A stretch of 24,559 nt of DNA, taken from NCBI GenBank assembly GCA_905203645.1, contig CAJKWP010000014.1, positions 1 to 24,559 of the forward strand, in the 5' to 3' direction. Below the pieces are notes generated by a model, which saw only the letters and a list, made by a program, of their open reading frames with translations, did not search any database and was not told where the DNA came from. Origin of the DNA: an uncultured Christensenella sp. (GTDB lineage: Bacteria; Bacillota; Clostridia; Christensenellales; UBA1242). Positions 1-7,446 of the stretch are shown piece by piece. The number at the start of each line of letters is the position of its first letter. The first letter of the stretch is position 1. The position numbers and the translations under genes were made by a program.

Positions 1-49
1 AAAAATAAAAGAAAATAAAAAATAATACAAAAATAAAAGGGAAAAAAAT

Positions 50-1315
50 ATGTTTTTGGACAGAGTAAAAATAACAATAAAATCGGGAAATGGTGGCAAT
101 GGTTCAGCATCATTTTATCGCAGCAAATTGTCGGCAAATGGTGGCCCAGACGGCGGTGATGGCGGAAAGGGTGGCGACGTAGTTTTTGTTGCGACTGCTC
201 ACCAAAGCACTTTGCAAAACTTTCAATTCAAAAAAAAGTTTGTCGCATCAAATGGTGAAAACGGCTTGAAAAAATTCAAGACTGGTGCAAATGGAAAAGA
301 TGTTGAAATTCAAGTTCCTATGGGCACAGTTATTTATGACGAAAATCAAAGGGTTATTGCCGACCTTACACAGGAAGGACAAAGGTTTGTTGCATTGAAA
401 GGTGGACAAGGTGGTTGGGGCAACACGCACTATGCAAACTCTGTTCGCCAAGCACCAAAGTTTGCCCAAAATGGTGAACAGACGGTTGAAAGACAAGTAA
501 TTTTGGAACTTAAAACTTTGGCTGATGTGGGACTGGTTGGCTATCCAAATGCGGGCAAATCTACATTGCTTTCGGTTATATCTAACGCAAGACCAAAGAT
601 TGCAAATTATCAATTTACAACATTGTTTCCAAATTTGGGTGTTGTAAAATATTTTGACGACAGTTTTGTTGTTGCAGACATTCCTGGGCTTATCGAAGGT
701 GCAAGTGAAGGACTTGGCTTGGGACATTATTTTTTGAAACATATCGAAAGAGTAAGGCTTATCATCCATTTGGTGGATATTTCTTCTGCCGACGGTCGCG
801 ACCCTGTGCAAGATTACTTTACAATAAACTCCGAACTTGAAAAGTACAGCGAAAAATTGTCCAAACTCAAACAAATAGTTGTACTCAGCAAAATTGACGC
901 TTTGAGTGAACAAGATTTGCAAACAAAACTTGAAGAGTTCAAACAAAAAACAAATACAAATCCAATTTGTATCTCGTCTGTTTCACACAAAAACATCAAA
1001 GAACTGATTGATGTTGTTTACAGCACATTGCAAACTATTCCAAAGTCCGCACCAATCGATATTGAAGTTTTTGATTTTGATGTCAAAGACAAAACCAGTG
1101 TCAACATCGAAATTGAAGGTGACGGCATTTTCAGAGTAAGTGGTGGATATATCGAAAACCTTTCAAGGGGTGTTGTACTCAATGATTATGTTTCATTTTC
1201 ATATTTCCAAAAACGCCTTAGTGAAGACGGAATTATTCAAAAACTCAAAGATGCGGGTATGCAAAACGGTGACACAGTGCGCATAAAAGACATCGAATTT
1301 GTCTATAACGACTAA
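50..1315 (+). CDS. obgE: GTPase Obg (ObgE/CgtA)
   Basis: Essential ribosome-associated GTPase that acts in 50S subunit maturation and stress or sporulation signalling. The 421 residues show the full family order. The glycine-rich Obg fold covers about residues 1-158, with GGPDGGDGGKGGD at 31-43. The G domain carries the P-loop GYPNAGKS at 164-171, the switch TTLFPNLG, DIPG at 210-213 and a G4 motif SKID at 280-283. The C-terminal OCT domain runs from about 340 to the end. G4 has Ser where most family members have Asn (NKxD). The start is supported by an AAAGGGA site 8-10 nt upstream. Upstream sequence to the window edge is almost pure A/T, and no terminator is evident downstream. The family assignment is secure. 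Confidence 0.97.
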   Translation: MFLDRVKITIKSGNGGNGSASFYRSKLSANGGPDGGDGGKGGDVVFVATAHQSTLQNFQFKKKFVASNGENGLKKFKTGANGKDVEIQVPMGTVIYDENQRVIADLTQEGQRFVALKGGQGGWGNTHYANSVRQAPKFAQNGEQTVERQVILELKTLADVGLVGYPNAGKSTLLSVISNARPKIANYQFTTLFPNLGVVKYFDDSFVVADIPGLIEGASEGLGLGHYFLKHIERVRLIIHLVDISSADGRDPVQDYFTINSELEKYSEKLSKLKQIVVLSKIDALSEQDLQTKLEEFKQKTNTNPICISSVSHKNIKELIDVVYSTLQTIPKSAPIDIEVFDFDVKDKTSVNIEIEGDGIFRVSGGYIENLSRGVVLNDYVSFSYFQKRLSEDGIIQKLKDAGMQNGDTVRIKDIEFVYND

Positions 1316-1336
1316 AAAATTTAAAATCTTGCCAAA

Positions 1337-1388
1337 TTCGACAAAAACGGGCATTATGTTTGACATAAAAAATTTAAAGGGTTAGACT
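1337..1388 (+). promoter_or_regulatory. Promoter with Spo0A-like box for the secreted beta-helix paralogue 1
   Basis: TTCGACAAAAA at 1337-1347 is the reverse complement of TTTTTGTCGAA and contains a perfect 0A-box core TGTCGAA. It is followed after 12 nt by TTGACA (1360-1365), a 17-nt spacer and TAGACT (1383-1388). The -10 box ends 10 nt before the ATG at 1399 and there is no Shine-Dalgarno site, so the transcript should be nearly leaderless. The same arrangement stands before the paralogue at 19784. The promoter reading is strong; Spo0A binding is inference. Confidence 0.65.
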
Positions 1389-1398
1389 TGTTTGTATA

Positions 1399-2724
1399 AT
1401 GACGAGAAATTTATTGATAGCCTTTATCTTTATTTTGTTACTTGGCAGTTTTACTTGTGGTTACGTTTTGTGCGCAAAAGCAAGCACCGCTCCCGTTGTT
1501 CAGGGCAATATTTCTTATGATCCATTCGGTGCAAAAATTGACTCGGAATTTTATATTGACGTAAAATCCGCCGTTGAAAATGCCACCGACGGCGATATAA
1601 TCGAAGTTTACAAAAATCAAAATATTTCTTCTTCAATTTTGATTGACAAAAATATTAGTTTGAAAGCGACAGAGAATGTCACATTGACTTGCAGGCACTG
1701 TGGAATAAAAAATTTGTTCCAAGTATGTGCTGGCAAGATTTTTTCATTGGGCGGGGAAGACAGCAGTCAAATTACCCTTGAAGGCAAAAGTAATTCACAA
1801 TCAAGTGCACTTGTCAACAACAGCGGGACATTCAATATTTGTGAAAATGTTGTCATGCAAAACTATTGCGACGATGCCGATGGCGTAGCCGTCAATGGTG
1901 GTGACGTCAACGTTTATGGCGGAGAAATTTTAGACAATAAAAATTGCGATATTCATTGCGATAATTTTTTTGTATTCGGGAATGTTTCGATAGGCAGCGT
2001 TTCTTACAACAGCAATTTTTACTTATCGAACAATGCAAATTTGAAAATTGACAAAATCGAGCAAGCGTCGTCAGATTGTCAAGTACCAGTTCTTTTGGGT
2101 ACACTGACAAACAAAACGGCGCTTGTTCTTTTTTCAAATGATTACAAACCTGGAACAAAAATCGTTGAGTGTAGCCAAAGCAACACACAGCAGATTTTGT
2201 CCAACTTAACTTGTGACACTTGCGATCTTGAAATTTCAGGTGGCAATTTGGTCGTTGCCGGTGGTGGCAGTGGTGGTGAAGACAACCCAGTTGACGATGA
2301 TGATAACCAACCATGCCTTATATTGCTTGAATGTGAAGATTTGGAAGTGTCAAAATCTTATACAAGTTGGCAAGATTTTTGGAATGCTTGCACCGAAGGA
2401 AGCAGTTCTTTTGATGAAGACATAATGTTTGATTCTTGTAGTTGGACAATCACACTTTCGGGAAATATAACTGTCGATAAAACACTATTTCTTTTAATCA
2501 CGGGTGGAACAGATAATACTATCACCATAATATGTGCAGAAAACGTAAAAATCACAGCTAATGGCTTAAAAGTATTTCATATTGCTAACAATCCAGGGAC
2601 ACAGTATATGCAAATACAAAAAAATGGCAATAATTTTCAAATCGATGGCACAGAAATATGCTCGGAAAGCGATATGAAAAAGTTTATTGAGTATTCAACG
2701 AACCTTGAAATTTCGTTTACATAG
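1399..2724 (+). CDS. Secreted cysteine-rich beta-helix-like protein, paralogue 1
   Basis: No named family is recognised with certainty. The 441-residue product starts with a signal peptide (positive n-region, hydrophobic core about residues 5-20, possible signal peptidase site after CAKA near residue 28). Residues about 45-285 have short repeated beta-strand turns of the right-handed beta-helix type (DGDIIEVYKNQNI, NGGDVNVYGGEI). A flexible GGGSGGE plus Asp-rich linker at about 286-303 joins a second domain that runs to the end and begins CLILLECED. The protein is unusually rich in cysteine (about 17 by eye) for an exported protein. It is closely similar along its whole length to the product at 19784-21097, including its promoter. 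A surface or extracellular role is inferred; enzymatic residues are not evident. The start has no Shine-Dalgarno site and lies 10 nt after the -10 box. Confidence 0.85.
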   Translation: MTRNLLIAFIFILLLGSFTCGYVLCAKASTAPVVQGNISYDPFGAKIDSEFYIDVKSAVENATDGDIIEVYKNQNISSSILIDKNISLKATENVTLTCRHCGIKNLFQVCAGKIFSLGGEDSSQITLEGKSNSQSSALVNNSGTFNICENVVMQNYCDDADGVAVNGGDVNVYGGEILDNKNCDIHCDNFFVFGNVSIGSVSYNSNFYLSNNANLKIDKIEQASSDCQVPVLLGTLTNKTALVLFSNDYKPGTKIVECSQSNTQQILSNLTCDTCDLEISGGNLVVAGGGSGGEDNPVDDDDNQPCLILLECEDLEVSKSYTSWQDFWNACTEGSSSFDEDIMFDSCSWTITLSGNITVDKTLFLLITGGTDNTITIICAENVKITANGLKVFHIANNPGTQYMQIQKNGNNFQIDGTEICSESDMKKFIEYSTNLEISFT

Positions 2725-2902
2725 GGGTAGTTTCTTTGTAATACTTTATTGTTATTATGCCAGGGTTTTTGCTTTTTCCATAAAATATACTTGTAATCGT
2801 ACTGGGCTCAATGCCTGATATTGTTCCAAGTTTGTTTGGTGTGATTCCTTTTTGGTCACACAAATCCAATATTCTTTTTGTTATTGCTTCGGTTGTTTTC
2901 AT
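2717..2902 (-). pseudogene. Truncated XRE-type HTH regulator
   Basis: The first 50 or so residues (MKTTEAITKRILDLCDQKGI, then TPNKLGTISGIEPSTITSIF) form a clear Cro/C1-type helix-turn-helix. Small regulators of this type normally go on for another 15-20 residues after the ITIK segment. Here the frame instead reads YYKETTPM and stops inside the end of the beta-helix gene on the other strand, overlapping it by 8 nt. The start is supported by AAAGGA 11 nt upstream. The missing C-terminal part suggests that a rearrangement placed the beta-helix gene here and cut the regulator. It could still make a short DNA-binding protein. Confidence 0.6.
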
Positions 2903-2993
2903 ACAACGATATATCCTTTGTTTTATTTTAACACTAATATAAGTATAATTTTGGGGATATATTCTTGATTTTTGATTTTTAAATTGGTTTTAT

Positions 2994-3023
2994 TTGACAC
3001 TCATATTTGTTAAATGTTAAAAT
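2994..3023 (+). promoter_or_regulatory. Sigma-A-like promoter of the radC-like gene
   Basis: TTGACA at 2994-2999 is followed by 18 nt and TAAAAT at 3018-3023 (or 17 nt and TTAAAA). This gives a leader of about 30 nt before the ATG at 3059. The gap 2903-3058 holds nothing else apart from the promoter region of the divergent truncated regulator. Confidence 0.55.
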
Positions 3024-3058
3024 TATTTTAGATATTTTGTTTTTAATTGGAAAAAAGT

Positions 3059-3793
3059 ATGGCGGTAGGGCACAGAAACAGACTACGTGAATTGGTTGAA
3101 AAAGTTGGATTGGGAAACTTGTCGGTTTATCAACAAATGGAATATATTTTGTTTTATGTTGTTCCAAGGGTGAATACCACTGATATTGCTCACAATTTGA
3201 TTGATACATACGGAACTATCTCTGGTGTGTTAAAGGCTCCGGTTGTTGAATTGGAAACAATTTCTGGACTTGGTCATGATTCTGCATTGCAGTTGTCGCA
3301 TCTTTGCCAAATTTTTGAATTGTACAATGTTGACAAATCATGTCAGTTCAAAAAAATATTATCGCTCAATGATATATCTTCTTTTTTGTTGAATCTGTTT
3401 AAAGAAAAACAAGAAGAGTGGGTGTATGGAATTGCAATGGATAAAAATTTCAATTTTGTCTGTTACAAAAAACTGGCCAGCGGAATGCAAGATAGTGTAA
3501 ATATCAACAAATTTGATGTAATTACTTTTGCTACGTCGAACCGAGCAAAAAACGTGATAATATGTCACAATCATCCAAAGTCGCTGTCAAATCCATCGCA
3601 AAGCGACAATGATACAACAAAACAACTTCAAGTTGCCTTGGCGTGTGTTGGTGTAAACTTGGTCGACAGTATAATTGCTGGAACTGACGGACTTTATTCT
3701 TATTGTAATGCTGGACTTTTTGACAACCAAAATCCTGTGACCGACCATCTTTTGAAATATTCTGAAAGAAAACTGTTTGATATGCTTTATTGA
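3059..3793 (+). CDS. radC: RadC-like JAMM/MPN+ domain protein
   Basis: Member of the RadC (UPF0758) family, with a helix-hairpin-helix-like N-terminus (ISGLGHDSA at about 82-90) and a C-terminal JAMM metalloprotease fold. The metal-site motif reads HNHPKSLSNPSQSD, giving H170, H172, S180 and D183 when counted from the ATG at 3059. The glycine usual after the HxHP is replaced, a small departure from HNHPSG. The biochemical role of RadC proteins is not settled; the old DNA-repair name is not well supported. A TTG 12 nt upstream (3047) is in frame but the ATG at 3059 has the better spacing to a weak GGA site. The next gene starts 48 nt downstream with no terminator between, so co-transcription is possible. 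Confidence 0.85.
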   Translation: MAVGHRNRLRELVEKVGLGNLSVYQQMEYILFYVVPRVNTTDIAHNLIDTYGTISGVLKAPVVELETISGLGHDSALQLSHLCQIFELYNVDKSCQFKKILSLNDISSFLLNLFKEKQEEWVYGIAMDKNFNFVCYKKLASGMQDSVNINKFDVITFATSNRAKNVIICHNHPKSLSNPSQSDNDTTKQLQVALACVGVNLVDSIIAGTDGLYSYCNAGLFDNQNPVTDHLLKYSERKLFDMLY

Positions 3794-3841
3794 CAACAAA
3801 ATTGCACATATAATTTGCTTTATTTTACATAAAATAATATT

Positions 3842-5263
3842 ATGAAAAAAATAAAGCCAAGGACTATGTTTTGTTACTCAATTGGCAATCTTGGATACGG
3901 AACTGTTTCGCAGACGCTGAACAGTTTTGTAATGTTTTTTGCTACAAGTGTGCTTTCTATCCCTGGTACCTTGGTTGGACTTGCCGTTGCAATAAGCACT
4001 TTGTGGGACGGTGTTTCTGACCCATTGATTGGTGACCTTTCCGACCGAAGCAGCAACAGACTTTTTGGCAAACGCATAAATTATATGTTTTTTGCAAGTT
4101 TTGGAATTGCTGTTTCCAACATGCTTATTTGGATAATTCCATCAAATTTGCCCGTGGGTGTAAAATTTGCTTGGCTTGTTTTGAATTTGCTTTTGCTGGA
4201 AACTTTCAATACTGCTTTTGCAACACCCTATGTTGCACTTGGAATTGACCTTGTACCCGATTACAATCAACAATCTGCTCTGCAGGGATACAAAACAATT
4301 TTTTTGATTCTTGGCATGATTATGCCAAGTATTTTGATGATGATTTTTATGCCTTCAGCGGCAGGTAGACAAGCACAGTTCAATCAAAGCGGATATATTT
4401 TGATTGGGCTTGTAACATCGGCGCTTTGCCTTTTGTGTGGACTTGTAAGCAGTCTTGGTTGTGTCAAATCTGCAAAAAAAAGCGAAAGTCTTTTGGATGG
4501 CAAACCCGCCGAAAAACATGCTATGTTACACTTGTTTGCAAAATTTTTCAAAGTTTTGAAAAGCAAAACTTTTGGACCAATCATATTTGGATATTCAGTT
4601 GCACTTATTTCTTCGGCGATACTTATTTCGGTTGGAATGCACCTTTTTACGTATTGTTATCACTTTGATACAATCCAGATTCCATCGCTTATGGCAATAC
4701 TTTTTGTTGCGGCAATTTTGTCTCAACCAGTTTGGATATTTTTGTCCAATCGCCTTGACAAAAAACCATCACTTAATCTTGCACTTACTCTCAGTCTTTT
4801 GGGTATCGGTCTTACAGCTGTAACTTTTGTTTTCAGACAATTTTTTGACAACAAATTATTGTTTGGATTGGTATGCCCTTGTATTTTTGTTTGTGGGTTT
4901 GGAACGGGTGCACTTTATTCTTTGCCAGTAGCAATGTTTGCAGACGCATTGACACTTGACAGAATAAAAACGGGGCAGAATAATTCTGCAACATACAGCG
5001 GATTTTTGACACTTGCGTACAATATCTCAAATTCAATTTCACTTTTGATTATTGGCATCTTGCTTGACGTGATAAAGTTTGATGCAAATCAACCAGTTCA
5101 GGCACTCAGCGTGCAAAACGCATTGGGAATTTTGGTGTTTGCTGGTTGCAGTTTGGCAATTGGACTTTCGATAATGATTTTTTCAAAATACAAAATAAAA
5201 CGCAGCGATGTTTTGAAAGCACAAATGCGTGCTGAAATAAAGAAAAAGAAGGTAAATATATAA
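3842..5263 (+). CDS. GPH-family sugar:cation symporter (MFS superfamily)
   Basis: Integral membrane transporter of 473 residues with about 12 hydrophobic segments. Hallmarks of the glycoside-pentoside-hexuronide (MelB-like) family are present near the N-terminus: WDGVSDPLIGDLSDRS followed by GKRINYMFFAS, and TPYVALGIDLVPDYNQQSAL before the middle loop. The substrate is probably a sugar or glycoside driven by Na+ or H+, but it cannot be told from sequence. No sugar-degrading gene lies nearby. No Shine-Dalgarno site precedes the ATG. A weak TTGCAC-N17-TTACAT pair ends 11 nt upstream, so a leaderless start is possible but less convincing than for the other such genes here. Confidence 0.88.
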   Translation: MKKIKPRTMFCYSIGNLGYGTVSQTLNSFVMFFATSVLSIPGTLVGLAVAISTLWDGVSDPLIGDLSDRSSNRLFGKRINYMFFASFGIAVSNMLIWIIPSNLPVGVKFAWLVLNLLLLETFNTAFATPYVALGIDLVPDYNQQSALQGYKTIFLILGMIMPSILMMIFMPSAAGRQAQFNQSGYILIGLVTSALCLLCGLVSSLGCVKSAKKSESLLDGKPAEKHAMLHLFAKFFKVLKSKTFGPIIFGYSVALISSAILISVGMHLFTYCYHFDTIQIPSLMAILFVAAILSQPVWIFLSNRLDKKPSLNLALTLSLLGIGLTAVTFVFRQFFDNKLLFGLVCPCIFVCGFGTGALYSLPVAMFADALTLDRIKTGQNNSATYSGFLTLAYNISNSISLLIIGILLDVIKFDANQPVQALSVQNALGILVFAGCSLAIGLSIMIFSKYKIKRSDVLKAQMRAEIKKKKVNI

Positions 5264-5264
5264 G

Positions 5265-5308
5265 AAAAAAAACAACGCAAAAATTATTTTTTATTTGCAT
5301 TGTTTTTT
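5265..5308. terminator. Bidirectional terminator between the symporter and peptidase genes
   Basis: An A-rich run followed by the inverted repeat AAACAACGCAAA / TTTGCATTGTTT and a run of T. It lies between convergent genes and has A and T tracts on both sides, so it can serve both strands. Confidence 0.75.
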
Positions 5309-5333
5309 GAAAAATATATGTAATTTGCAAGTT

Positions 5334-6368
5334 TTATTTTGAAAAATCTTCGCTGTCTAAATATTTGTCAGCCAATTCGCCAAAATCAAAGGTTTTTTCA
5401 AAGAAAGGTTGATTGTCGCCATAAACTTTGCCACAGGTGTCAAGAGTTTGTTTCATAAGCTCGATGTATTTTTTTTGATTGTCTGTTCCACCTTTTCCAT
5501 AAACAGCAATAAGTGCGGCAACGTCAACTGGAGTGTAAGTTACAAAAGTATTCTTTTCTTGTTCGTTCATAGTTGGATATACAACGTGCCAGCCACTTGG
5601 TTGTTTTTCCACGGCGTTTTCAAGTTGGTCAATCATAAAAGCACAGTCATCGTAGTTATACACAGAAAAAGTGTTTGATTGTTCATAATCAATATCTTGA
5701 CTTCCCAAAAGAGCGTGCATCATTTCATGTGCCAAATATATTTTTAGAGCTTGATTTGAAATTGTAATATTTTGATTTACACGTATAGTCGCTTTTTCAA
5801 TGCGTGAGTTTATTATCCAATCATTTTTCCATGTGCACTGCGCACCAGTATTTTTGGGTAAATTTTCTTTGCAAAGATATATCGAACTTTTGCTTTGCGA
5901 AAAGTCACCAACAACAAAGTTGTAAGAAGGGTTGATAACTTTGAATATACTGTTAAGATAATCATAGTAAATTTGTATTTGCTCTTTTTCTTGATGTGTA
6001 AACTGATCAGAAATTCCAACCTTGATATTTGAGTTGTCTTGGGTATTAAAGTGGTTGTACATAATGTTTTCACGATGTGTAAATGCATTCAAAGTGCGTG
6101 CTATGTATCTTTCGTCACCGCCAAAAAAATCGATACTGTTGTCAATCTTGCCAACTTCAAAAATTTGATTGTCGGACAAATAGTCATTGTTTTTTGAAGT
6201 TCCATAAGACCTGAGTATGGCGTTTGATGAAAGACAAGCAAGCATTGTGATTGCACCGGTCTTCAAAATCGCGCCAAGTTTTTTGCGTTTTTTGTATTTT
6301 TTGGGACTGATTGAAGTGTGCTTTTGGTCTTTTTCTTCATAAAGTTTCTTGTAAGGTGTAAGTTTCAT
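5334..6368 (-). CDS. Membrane-anchored HExxH metallopeptidase-like protein
   Basis: Not assignable to a named protein. The 344-residue product has a basic N-terminus (several Lys at 21-36), a single hydrophobic anchor at about 32-52, then an outward-facing domain. A zinc-binding HEMMH lies at 214-218 inside LAHEMMHALLGSQD. The sequence then reads YPTMN at 264-268, a possible Met-turn, and YTPVDVAALIAVYG at 278-291, which resembles the helix after the Met-turn in matrixin and serralysin peptidases. This suggests a metzincin-like fold, although the glycine after HExxH is one residue later than in the classic HExxHxxGxxH. The start has AAGGA upstream, and a good promoter is present. It follows spoIIR on the same strand but has its own promoter. 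Substrate unknown. Confidence 0.75.
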   Translation of the reverse strand: MKLTPYKKLYEEKDQKHTSISPKKYKKRKKLGAILKTGAITMLACLSSNAILRSYGTSKNNDYLSDNQIFEVGKIDNSIDFFGGDERYIARTLNAFTHRENIMYNHFNTQDNSNIKVGISDQFTHQEKEQIQIYYDYLNSIFKVINPSYNFVVGDFSQSKSSIYLCKENLPKNTGAQCTWKNDWIINSRIEKATIRVNQNITISNQALKIYLAHEMMHALLGSQDIDYEQSNTFSVYNYDDCAFMIDQLENAVEKQPSGWHVVYPTMNEQEKNTFVTYTPVDVAALIAVYGKGGTDNQKKYIELMKQTLDTCGKVYGDNQPFFEKTFDFGELADKYLDSEDFSK

Positions 6369-6387
6369 TTGTTTTCCTTTGCAAGTT

Positions 6388-6416
6388 ATTTTAACTCAAA
6401 TCATGTTTTTTGTCAA
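6388..6416 (-). promoter_or_regulatory. Sigma-A-like promoter of the metallopeptidase-like gene
   Basis: On the minus strand TTGACA (6416-6411), a 17-nt spacer and TAAAAT (6393-6388) lie 19 nt before the start codon. This gives a short leader that still contains the AAGGA ribosome site. Confidence 0.7.
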
Positions 6417-6466
6417 TCTCAACAATTGAAAGTTGCACGCTGTTTCAAAATGTGAAAGTTTTGTTG

Positions 6467-7003
6467 TTAGCCTTGCGAATTTGCATATTTTTGTTTGAAG
6501 TCTTTTATAATCTCCAAAAGTTTGCTTTTGTAAACATACTTTGTGCTTGTTGAAACAAAACAAAGTGGGGGATAGACAACACACCACCAGTTGTCGCCTT
6601 GCGCTTTGCCAAGTTCCACAACAAGAGCGTCATAATTTCCGCTTTCCAAAACCAGTCCGTCGTAAACACGAGTTGGGAAATATTCTTTTGAGATTTTTGC
6701 CTTGCTTGTATAATCAAAACCATTTTGCTTCAAAGTTTGGTCTGCTATTTTTTCAAGATTTTCAAGGTTGTTATTGACCGTTTTGACTGCCGACTCTTTG
6801 TCGTTACATTCGCACAAATAGGGAGTCAAAAAGTTTACTAATTTGTCCTTTATTTGATACTTTACATCTTGGTCTATGCAAAGATTTGAATTTGCACGGA
6901 TGTGGATACGCAAATATTCATAATCTGTCTGTTTTTGAAATCCACAAAGAACACAAACAACAGCGCTAATAACAATCAAAATTACAACTATGTATTTTTT
7001 CAT
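6467..7003 (-). CDS. spoIIR: Stage II sporulation protein R
   Basis: SpoIIR is made in the forespore, exported, and triggers the membrane protease SpoIIGA to process pro-sigma-E in the mother cell. The 178-residue product has a signal/anchor segment (residues 4-21) and the family landmarks LRIHIRANSN near the mature N-terminus and GDNWWCVVYPPLCFVS in the C-terminal half. The start at 7003 is chosen because GGGAGA stands 6-7 nt upstream and the hydrophobic segment follows directly. A longer upstream reading lacks such support. An apparent sigma-F promoter lies just before it, which fits the known forespore control of the gene. SpoIIGA is not in this window. Confidence 0.93.
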   Translation of the reverse strand: MKKYIVVILIVISAVVCVLCGFQKQTDYEYLRIHIRANSNLCIDQDVKYQIKDKLVNFLTPYLCECNDKESAVKTVNNNLENLEKIADQTLKQNGFDYTSKAKISKEYFPTRVYDGLVLESGNYDALVVELGKAQGDNWWCVVYPPLCFVSTSTKYVYKSKLLEIIKDFKQKYANSQG

Positions 7004-7020
7004 AATTTCTCCCTGCAAAA

Positions 7021-7049
7021 AATTGTTGCCAGTTTTTTTTGTTTTAAAC
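7021..7049 (-). promoter_or_regulatory. Sigma-F-like promoter of spoIIR
   Basis: On the minus strand GTTTA (7049-7045), a 14-nt spacer and GGCAACAATT (7030-7021) match the sigma-F pattern GywTA / GGnnAnAnT. It ends 17 nt before the spoIIR start, giving a very short leader that begins near the ribosome site. In Bacillus subtilis spoIIR is a sigma-F gene. The match is by eye. Confidence 0.5.
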
Positions 7050-7059
7050 ATATTTTTGC

Positions 7060-7103
7060 AAAAAAAAACACAAGCAAAATTGACGAACAAAATTTTGCTT
7101 GTG
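7060..7103 (-). terminator. Terminator downstream of the cysteine-rich small gene
   Basis: CACAAGCAAAA (7069-7079) and TTTTGCTTGTG (7093-7103) form a perfect 11-bp stem. Read on the minus strand it is followed by nine T. It lies between the small cysteine-rich gene and spoIIR and would insulate spoIIR from read-through. Confidence 0.75.
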
Positions 7104-7108
7104 GCAAT

Positions 7109-7181
7109 CACAAACAAGGAAGCAAAAATTGTTTGTGAAGGTAACCTATCTTTGTTTATGTAGTCAAAAAGTCGTTTTGAC
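7109..7181. other. Two further hairpins between the small gene and its terminator
   Basis: CACAAACAA (7109-7117) pairs with TTGTTTGTG (7129-7137), and GTCAAAA (7163-7169) pairs with TTTTGAC (7175-7181). Together with the terminator at 7060-7103 this gives three hairpins in 120 nt after the small gene. Neither has a long T run on the minus strand. They may stabilise the 3' end of the short message; no other function is evident. Confidence 0.45.
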
Positions 7182-7195
7182 CTTTTGACAGTTTG

Positions 7196-7321
7196 TTATC
7201 CGCAACAGTTGCAACCACAGTTGCAAGTATATATTGGTCTTGGATAATATGGACATCCGCAATAAAGGCAACCTATGCAACACCTTGTGCGTGAACGTCC
7301 CAAAAACAAAAATGGAAACAT
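7196..7321 (-). CDS. Small cysteine-rich protein (41 aa), possible spore-coat component
   Basis: A 41-codon frame begins with ATG 9 nt after an AAAGGAG ribosome site and ends with TAA. After a short hydrophobic start (MFPFLFLG) comes a basic stretch (RSRTR). The rest is very rich in Cys: RCCIGCLYCGCP, then a Tyr/Pro segment, and TCNCGCNCCG at the C-terminus. No known family is recognised. It has its own promoter and terminator and lies between spoIIR and the spore-germination pair sleB-ypeB. Its promoter resembles mother-cell sporulation sites and recurs at 15406-15435. A coat or cortex-associated role is inference; metal binding is an alternative. Confidence 0.7.
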   Translation of the reverse strand: MFPFLFLGRSRTRCCIGCLYCGCPYYPRPIYTCNCGCNCCG

Positions 7322-7352
7322 AATATTATTCTCCTTTGGATAGATTACACTG

Positions 7353-7382
7353 CATTATATGAAAAATTTTTTTTTGATGTGA
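7353..7382 (-). promoter_or_regulatory. Promoter of the cysteine-rich gene, possible sigma-E/sigma-K type
   Basis: On the minus strand TCACAT (7382-7377), 16 nt, then ATATAATG (7360-7353). The segment also reads AC-N17-CATATAATG, near the sigma-K pattern AC / CATAnnnTA. It contains TATAAT, so a sigma-A reading is possible, but no good -35 stands 17 nt before it. The identical TCACAT-N16-ATATAATG occurs at 15406-15435 before another cysteine-rich frame. Confidence 0.5.
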
Positions 7383-7446
7383 AAGAAAGATTTTTTGGAT
7401 ATTTTTGCAATAATTTTCACAAAATAGACAAAAAAGGAGAAAAAAC

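Noticed and set aside
3790..3814. TTGACA and TATAAT before the symporter gene as its promoter.
   Set aside because: The spacer is only 13 nt, too short for a sigma-A promoter.
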